Part shown: piece after piece, positions 57,992 to 64,000 of the stretch
How positions within the stretch are numbered: position 1 is the first letter of the stretch
How the letters are laid out: the number at the start of each line of letters is the position of its first letter
Source: Closterium sp. NIES-65
Taxonomy: Eukaryota > Streptophyta > Zygnematophyceae > Desmidiales > Closteriaceae
Assembly (NCBI GenBank): GCA_948144175.1
Contig: CANXME010000249.1
Span: 55,898-119,897, forward strand
DNA: 64,000 nucleotides
Reading direction: 5' to 3'
The notes under the pieces: generated by a model
What the model saw: the letters and a program-made list of their open reading frames with translations, nothing else
What the model was told of the DNA's origin: nothing
The model's database searches: none
Made by a program: the position numbers and the translations under genes

Positions 57992-58032
<41 letters not shown>
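57430..58032. repeat. Leader tandem repeat and 41-A run of Copia-3
   Basis: About 20-25 units of GGGCGCTAGGGCGGGCGGC with CCGTCA or GCTCG variants (57430-57975), then an uninterrupted run of 41 A (57992-58032). In sense orientation this is a poly-T next to the GC-rich leader. Confidence 0.92.
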
Positions 58033-58033
<1 letters not shown>

Positions 58034-58655
58034 GAGCGGAATAGGGGGCCGAAACGGAGGCGCGACGAGGCGACGTCGGGGCAGCGTGGCCGCGAACGAC
58101 GGGGCGACGAGCAGCGCGTCGAGCAGAGCGCCGCCTTCGCCCCGTCGATCGCACTGACGATTGAAACCGTCGCGGATTTTCACGCGACGGTCGCACTGAC
58201 GGCCCGATCGCAGTAGAAAGTCGTTGGGAGGGAGGGCCGCCATGACAGGGTCGAAAATTGGTGGGCCCATTGATCGAAATCTAGCTCGATACCATCTCAG
58301 AATAGTAGATTAATCTTAGGCGCCATGGCTAGGTTTTGAGGAAAACGAGAGTAGCGAGGGAGAAGTTGTACCAACAAAAAGAGGGTGATTCAATATTGAG
58401 CGAGGGTACAAATAGGAAAGAACCAACAAGAAAGGTGCACCACCAACTAAGAGAATGCTATAACTACAGTAACCCAATCCTACAGGCAGTTACATATAGA
58501 AAATATTAACTTATATTTTCCGACAGGTGTGTCAAATTATAATATTGTGTAGGCTATAGTGGGGTAGCCCATATGGGGTACACATTTCTAGGGTTGCATA
58601 TTTGTATCACTTCCATTCCTTAGTCAATCATTCTCGTTCTACTTTCCTCATATGG

Positions 58656-59751
58656 TTCCTTCCATGTTTTGAGAGCTTTTTTAAGATAGCATAATAAGGT
58701 TACCAGAAAGAATGGAATGACAATGCTGGTTGCATGAGGGGTAAAAGCGAATAGTTTGTACAAATGTGGGCGACCTACCGTAATCAGCAACCAGGGCTCT
58801 AGATATCAGCCTTTTTATGCTGAGTCAGAGTTAGATCAAGTTTTTTTTTTAGGAGCTTGGCTGAATCCGTTTTTTTTGTTATCTACCTTGGCTGGATTAT
58901 CACAGTTTTTTTCACTATGGTAGCTTTTTCAGCCTTTTTGTATGAGTGTAGGCTGTGCACTCAGCCTTGTATAGGGGTTGCACGCACACCGAAACCGGCA
59001 TTACAGGAATTTCCGTCAGCTTGGCTTAGTTTAGGACTGATGCCGTCAATCGTGGGCGGGAAATTGAATTCCCCCGCGCGGCATCGCACACTCTCGTGAG
59101 ATCAGCTGCAAGTCTGACAAATCGGGGTTTGCGCAGCAGGGAGGTGTTGGCGAGATTTGTTGCCAACATATGGCTTGCAGCGCGCTGCGCCTCGCACGAT
59201 GCCACAAACATCCACCCCACCCCACCTTTCCTCAAACACAACCACGTGAGGTGCATGCAGGGACCACCAGGGAGATGGGAGGTTCTATTACGAGGGGCCT
59301 CTTCCACGCTGCCTCATCCTCACCGTCACGCCTATTCCCTCTATCGCCTGCCAACTCTCGCTTCACTTCAGTGCTGACTTGAACCCTTGTTTAGGGTTTA
59401 GGGAGTGAGACTGCTTATGCCAGAACTGTGGCCACCAAACTGAGAGCGGCACGCACTGCAGGCACAGCGTCAGGAATGGTTGATGTCTCTGTGCACTCTG
59501 TTTCATGCAAATGAGCCGCCGAGATCCTACGAGGTTAGCTATATTAAATATGCTAGACCAAGCATTGAAATCCGGGCCATAACTAATCCCCTCCAATGTT
59601 CTGTTATTCGCAGGCATTGACAAGAAAAGGGCATTGAAGGAGCTGAGGTCTCTGTGCCCGGTCCTGGGCAGGTGAGGAGGAGGAGAGACTGTGGAGGAGA
59701 GAAGATGGGAGGCGACTGCTGACGCTGCAAACACACAGACGAGGTGTTGGC
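58656..59751. other. Unassigned host sequence right of Copia-2
   Basis: This continues the host sequence from 39111-39176 and is less GC-rich than its surroundings. No protein family was recognised. A possible small exon (59614-59671) is listed separately. It may include the downstream part of the mannosidase 3' UTR. Confidence 0.4.
59614..59671 (+). other. Possible orphan exon
   Basis: Bounded by TTATTCGCAG and GTGAGG, it reads IDKKRALKELRSLCPVLG plus a split Arg codon. Consensus splice sites on both sides and a sensible peptide make it a candidate, but no partner exon or family was identified. Confidence 0.25.
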
Positions 59752-60075
59752 TCAGTGGCTACCGGAACAGTGCTCCGGACTACTGGAGTAACTGGCCCCG
59801 CGGCTAAAAGTAGCGGCAGACGAGCAACGGACCCACGGGCGACTGGCGACTACCGGAGATTGTAGCCTCCGGACTGCTGCTGCTGCTGACGACAAGACTG
59901 CTGCTCCACTCAACCTCCCCAGCTGCCCAACGCCCCCTCTCACACACCCCTTGCTCAAACCCTAGCCCTACACCCAGAGCACCCCCTTAAACCCTAAACC
60001 CCAGACTCCCACACATCCACCCCCCTCAGCGATAGCTGCAGCAGTGGGAGACGAAGGAGGAGGAGGAGGAGGTGA
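59752..60075. other. Unassigned GC-rich stretch
   Basis: Nothing recognised. It contains a CTGCTG run near 59875 and CCCTAAACCCTA-like words around 59960-60000 that are too few to be telomeric. Confidence 0.35.
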
Positions 60076-60159
60076 CGGGACGCACAACCGACACCCCCAC
60101 AACCATCACCCCCACACCCACCCCCCCACGGCTGCACCGGGTCCAGGAGCGGCTGCTGC

Positions 60160-60915
60160 AGAGGCCAGGGCGGCTGCTGCTGGGGCGGTTGCTCCAGGGG
60201 CTGCTGCTGCTGGGGCGGCTGCTCCAGGGGCTGCTGCTGCTGGGGCGGCTGCTCCAGGGGCTGCTGCTGCTAGGCGGCTGCTCCAGGGGCTGCTGCTGCT
60301 GGGGCTGCTCCTGCTGGGGCGGCTCTTGCTGGGGCGGCTGCTCTAGGGGCTGCTGCTGCTGGGGCGGCTGCTCCAGGGCTGCTGCTGCTGGGGCGGCTGC
60401 TCCAGGGGCTGCTGCTGCTAGGGCGGCTGCTCCAGGGGCTGCTGCTGCTGGGGCGGCTGCTCCAGGGGCTGCTGCTGCTGGGGCGGCTGCTCCAGGGGCT
60501 GCTGCTGCTGGGGCGGCTGCTCCAGGGGCTGCTGCTGCTGGGGCGGCTGCTCCAGGGCTGCTGCTGCTGGGGCGGCTGCTCCAGGTGCTGCTGCTGCTGG
60601 GGCGGCTGCTCCGGGGGCTGCTGCTGCTGGTGTTGCTCCTGCTGGGGCGGCTGCTGCTGGGGCGGCTGCTGCTGGGGCGGCTGCTCCAGGGGCTGCTGCA
60701 GCTGGGGCGGCTGCTGCTGAGGCGGCTGCTCCAGGTGCTGCTGCTGCTGGGGCGGCTGCTCCAGGGGCTGCTGCTGCTGGGGCTGCTGCTGCTGGGGGCG
60801 GCTGCTCCAGGGGCTGCTGCTGCTGGGGCGGCTGTTCGAGGGGCTGCTGCTGCTGGGGCGGCTGCTCCAGAGGCTGCTGCTGCTGGGGCGGCTGCTCCAG
60901 GGGCTGCTGCTGCAG
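60160..60915. repeat. 30-bp tandem repeat, leader of a fifth Copia relative
   Basis: About 25 units built of GCTGCTGCTGCTGGGGCGGC plus TGCTCCAGGG. The long frames on both strands (Ala/Gly-rich on plus; SSSPWSSRP-type repeats on minus) follow from the 30-bp period. Its position next to an LTR (61269-61488) parallels the repeat leaders of Copia-1 to -3. Confidence 0.88.
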
Positions 60916-61268
60916 CGGAAATTAGGAGGGAGGGGAGGGGAAGGGCGCGGCCCCCAGGGTGCCCTGACGGGCGACGTGCTAGGGAGCTGCGCAGGCCCCC
61001 GAAAGTTCCCCGACGGGCGACGGGAGGGGACCGCGCGCATGCCCCTCAGGCGCCGTGACGAGGCGACGGTCGGGGCCAGTGCGCGGGCCCCCAAGACGCC
61101 GCGACGAAGTAGGAGCCCCGCCGCGCGCCTCGGGGCGCACGGCGGGCAGAAAACCGCCACGCATTCCGAGCGCGTGGCGGGAAGAAAATAGAATGTCGCG
61201 CGCCACAGGGCGCGCGACACACAGTAGGGCAGCCGAAGCAAGTGGGCCCACAGGCCAGGAGCTTTAAG

Positions 61269-61488
61269 CTCAGATAGCATATTAAAGTTCTAGAGTGTAG
61301 TAGGCTTAGAAGCCATAGTTTAGGTGCCTTAGTAGCTTAGGTTTTAGGGTGTAAGGAAAATGTCAAGAAAGTTGAAAGGAGAGAATGTGATTCACTAGCA
61401 AGAGTTGGGATACAGTACAACACCCTAAATTGGTTGTACTCATTATAGAGTACCCCACTGCAGGCTAGACAGCAAATACATTCTGACA
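61269..61488 (-). mobile_element. LTR of a fifth Copia relative (truncated element)
   Basis: Read on the minus strand it starts TGTCAGAATG and has the family pattern GTGGGGTAC...TAGGGTGTTGTAC. It ends near CTATCTGAGC, like CTATTCTGAGA in Copia-3. A GC-rich leader follows, but no gag or pol. The primer site is not recognisable. It is therefore the 5' end of a truncated minus-strand element. Confidence 0.6.
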
Positions 61489-62169
61489 CTTGGTCCCCTT
61501 CGTTTCCCATATCTGCACCCCCACTTTCATTTTTTCATTCAATTACTTGCTCTAGCCCGCCTAGCTGGCGAAGCCATGGTGGAATTCATAGGGACCCACT
61601 TCCATTTTAAGAAGAAAATGAAGCGCACGTGGCGATTACCAACGACGGGTGGTATACCGTGAGCCTCCAGACCCTCCTGAACCACCAGCGCCTCCAGCGC
61701 CGTCTGCACCGCCCTTCCCTCCTGCTCCTTCTGCTCCTCCCGCTCCTCCTGCTCCTCCTGCACCGCTTGTTAACTGTTCTGCGTACACGCGCAATCGGCC
61801 ATGCTCCAGCTCCTGCTGCCAGCTACTTTCACGAATGAATGTCAGAGCTGGAGTCCACAAGCCCACTGATGTGTACGTCCCACCTTCACCGCCGGCACCA
61901 CGATGGGATAGCCCAGAGACTGTACGTGGGACGAGTCGGCTGTGGCGCCGATGACGTTGTTGCTCCCGATGATGAGCCCTACGGCAATAGTGGAGAGCGT
62001 GTGGCAAAGGTGAAACGAGCGCCGAGGCTAGCACATAGTCGGACTTGTTCCTAGAGGGCGGCGCAAGTGCTGCGGACAACGACGGCGTGGAGTCTTACAT
62101 ATCCCCCGGTTAACAAATTAAGTCCCCACCTCTCTGTTGAGAACCGGATGCCCGCCCCCCCTCTTGTAG
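61489..62169. other. Unassigned interval
   Basis: No family recognised. 61690-61770 is a CTCCTG-rich tract. Short frames on both strands (for example 61649-61954 plus, Pro/Ala-rich) are probably artefacts of it. Confidence 0.35.
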
Positions 62170-62186
62170 GCATAAGCTGACACAAC

Positions 62187-62663
62187 GTAAGCGGCTCTCG
62201 TACACCGCCCAGGAGAAGCTTAAGTGGCCTCGTGCGCTTGGAAGTTGCAGCATCAATAAGCGAGGTGGCGCGGGAGTCCGACATCCACCGCAAGTACCTG
62301 AATGAGTGGAAGCAGCACGCAGACCAGCTTAAGGACGCCCACAGCGCATGGAAACGTTTACACGGCCGCTGGAGAGCTTCGTGGGTACTGTTTGATGGAG
62401 ATGAAGGTCTACGTGCACTCCTCGACTGGCGGCGCCGGGGTGTTGCACTTTCGGTCGGCAAACTGCAATGGTCTGGCGAGGTGATGAAAGTGCTGTTTCC
62501 AGACGTGAAATGGAAAGGGAGTCAGCGATGGTCGCAGCGGTTTCGTAAGCAGTGGAACCTTAGCGTCCGCATGAAACCAAGGTGGCGCAGAAGACTCTAC
62601 AATGTACATGCCTTGTGTTGTTTGAAGCACGCTCAAATTTGCTTGGTGTTTTTATTGATTTGA
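62187..62663 (+). pseudogene. Pogo/CENP-B-like DNA-binding domain fragment
   Basis: A frame beginning RKRLSYTAQEKLK (62187) shifts near 62228 into 62232-62663. The latter reads VAASISEVARESDIHRKYLN and EWKQHADQLKDA (a Psq-type helix-turn-helix), then ALLDWRRRGVALSVGKLQ and FPDVKWKGSQRWSQRFRKQW followed by NLSVRMK. That final pattern (F...W...F...NLS.R.K) is the second helix-turn-helix of pogo transposases and CENP-B. No DDE nuclease domain follows. It is either a truncated pogo transposon or a relic of a CENP-B-like gene. Confidence 0.55.
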
Positions 62664-62734
62664 GTGCGCCCATATGTGTGTATCATGTTACTAACTTGCC
62701 TTCCCCTTTGACATTTCATCCCCATGGCGCAGAC

Positions 62735-64000
62735 TGAGAAACTGAACGAGAATGAATCGACTAAGGGAAACTTGGGTACAAGTGCAAACCCTAGAAAACT
62801 GTACCCCATATGTGCTACCCCACTATAGCCTACAGTAACTATGTCATATAAATCTGGCACACCCCTATCGGCAAAGTGGGGAGAACAAGGGTCACAAGAC
62901 CAGTCAAGCAAAGTAAAGCAAGCTCAGGGTGGATCACAAAGTCACCACACATTCCGAGCACAAGTTCAAGGCCACAAGGCCAGTTCACATGCAGGATTAC
63001 ATATATATATAAGGCTAGACAGCAAGAGCAGGTGTATATATATATGGCAACAGTATAAACAAGGTCAAGGGGTGAGCAGTTGAGGAAGGTAGGCACAAGA
63101 CCCAGCAGAGTACAGAAGCGCTGATGATCACAAGGCGCAAGTGCCTTGGTGAAGATATCAGCAGTGTTGGCTCAGAGGCCACGTACGCAAGCCGCAGCTG
63201 ACCACGCTGCTGTAGCTCACCGAGCAAGGAAGTAGCGGAGAGCAATGTGCTTCGTTCTGTGCTCCAGTCTCTGCTCTCGACACAGGCCAGCATGGCCTTG
63301 TGGTCTACGTACAGCACTACAGAACGAGGCGGCTCTCCGAGGTCAGTCAGCAGGTAGGTGAGCCAGCGAAGCTCCTGTGCAGCCATGGCCCCGGCGTAGA
63401 TCTCACCTCACAACTGGAGCCGAGAACAGAAGACGAGCGGGTAGCCCGCCACGAAACATAGCCGGAACCAAGGCTGAAGGTGTAACCCTGTGACGACCGC
63501 TGCGTAGCCTGGTCGTCAGCCCAAGAAGCGTCTGCGTGCCCAGTGAGGACCACTGGACTCTGCCCTCCAAGCACAGCCCCATGCCCGACGTACTGCACAA
63601 GTAGCGCAACACCCTCTTCGCTGCAGCCATATGCTCCGGTCTGTGTCTCCCAGAGAAACATAGCGTGCGAGAATGCTAAGAGGATATGCAAAGTCAGGTC
63701 GTGTGCAAGTCATCAGGTACATGAGGCAACCAACACTTTGGGTACGGGCCACTCGACTCTACGGACTCATCCGAAGGCAGAGCTGAGAGTGAGTGGCGAG
63801 TAGGCACAGGAGTGGCCTGAGCGAGGAGTACGTGAAGCCGAAGCGCTGAGAACCTGCTACACCATGTGTGACTGAGTCAGGGTAATGGTGCGGCGTGCTC
63901 TGTCCCGAGTGATCTGGAAGCCAGGTAGCTGCGCAGTTCACCCACGTCGGTGCACGTGTGTCTCTTCTGCAGCTCCGACATCACGTGGGCGAGTCCAGCA
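62735..64000 (-). mobile_element. Copia-4, 3' end, continues beyond the window
   Basis: 3' LTR at 62735-62859 (125 bp on the minus strand, TGCCAG...TTTCTCA), preceded by the family polypurine word. Next comes pol of the same family as Copia-1 to -3. Left flank CAGAC (62730-62734) would be the target duplication. The element exits the window at 64000. Confidence 0.9.
63060..64000 (-). pseudogene. Copia-4 RNase H and RT end
   Basis: Homologous to Copia-3 RT/RNase H but with many single-base losses: GHADASWADDQATQ, GSGYVSWRATRSSSV and MAAQELRWLTYLLTDLGEPP are present, and the YVDNKAM region reads YVDHKAML. At least six frameshifts occur in 900 bp, far more than in Copia-3, so this copy is older or its sequence quality is poorer. 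Confidence 0.88.

Larger units (their letters stand above)
51177..58525 (-). mobile_element. Copia-3, inserted in the 3' LTR of Copia-2
   Basis: A minus-strand element flanked by GGTGT (51172-51176 and 58526-58530). The 3' LTR (51177-51374, 198 bp) and 5' LTR (58295-58525, 231 bp) share the last about 120 bp (GTACCCTCGCTCAATATTG to CTACTATTCTGAGA) but have unrelated first parts. Primer site TGGTATCGAGCTAG (complement of 58281-58294). It carries the best RT of the family, but its gag is mostly missing. Confidence 0.93.
39177..58650 (+). mobile_element. Copia-2, full-length with two nested insertions
   Basis: 121-bp LTRs at 39177-39297 and 58530-58650 (one difference, TGTCAAATT...CTCA) are flanked by TATGG (39172-39176 and 58651-58655). 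A Gypsy fragment (43628-48258) sits in its linker, and Copia-3 (51177-58525) sits at the first base of its 3' LTR. Without these it is about 7.5 kb. It belongs to the same family as Copia-1, -3 and -4. Confidence 0.95.

Noticed and set aside
60072-61280. 328-codon Ala/Gly/Leu frame (plus) and 336-codon Ser/Gln/Pro frame (minus)
   Set aside because: Both arise from a 30-bp repeat; the region matches the position of a retrotransposon leader rather than a gene.
62232-62300. A start of an intact host gene at 62232
   Set aside because: The conserved helix starts upstream in another frame (from 62187), so the apparent start is only where the frameshifted remainder opens.

Overview
The window looks like nuclear DNA of a eukaryote with spliced genes, most plausibly a streptophyte green alga (Closterium- or Zygnematophyceae-like). 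The evidence is a plant-type GH38 alpha-mannosidase gene with GT-AG introns, plant-style Copia, chromodomain Gypsy and TRIM retroelements with initiator-Met-tRNA primer sites, and GC-rich coding sequence beside very large simple repeats. The taxon is an inference. No rRNA, ordinary tRNA, CRISPR array or bacterial operon was seen.

Layout. 1-3.2 kb: an unassigned flank and the 3' half of a minus-strand Copia element. 3.2-4.1 kb: a foldback unit built from the pentamer CCCGA. 4.1-16.3 kb: three head-to-tail copies (A, B, C) of one non-LTR retrotransposon family with a reverse transcriptase and a C-terminal zinc finger plus restriction-like endonuclease. B is nearly intact. B and C also share an unexpected opposite-strand ORF. 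17.2-31.3 kb: the only clear host gene, the C-terminal half of a GH38 alpha-mannosidase in 13 small exons whose phases join in frame. Its introns are packed with different minisatellites, palindromes and duplicated pieces of the neighbouring exons. One upstream exon carries an in-frame TAG, and the N-terminal catalytic exons are not visible.

31.3-58.7 kb: a nested set of transposons, resolved by target-site duplications (TSDs). A short TIR element is split by Copia-1 (31735-39031, TSD GGGAT). Next to it lies Copia-2 (39177-58650, TSD TATGG), which is interrupted by a 5'-truncated chromodomain Gypsy (43628-48258). That Gypsy is itself interrupted by a 377-bp TRIM (45321-45697). The 3' LTR of Copia-2 is split by minus-strand Copia-3 (51177-58525, TSD GGTGT). 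58.7-64 kb: unassigned sequence, an LTR-plus-leader fragment of a fifth Copia relative, a pogo/CENP-B-like DNA-binding fragment, and the 3' end of minus-strand Copia-4, which leaves the window.

The strongest candidates for something undescribed are: (1) the TRIM, whose LTR end and primer-site region form a bipartite RNA polymerase III promoter (perfect A and B boxes at tRNA spacing) straddling the LTR/PBS junction; (2) the mannosidase gene, where exon ends with their splice sites have been duplicated into adjoining introns and each intron has its own 18-54 bp minisatellite; and (3) the opposite-strand ORF shared by two diverged non-LTR copies. All domain names come from reading translations by eye; no database search was run.
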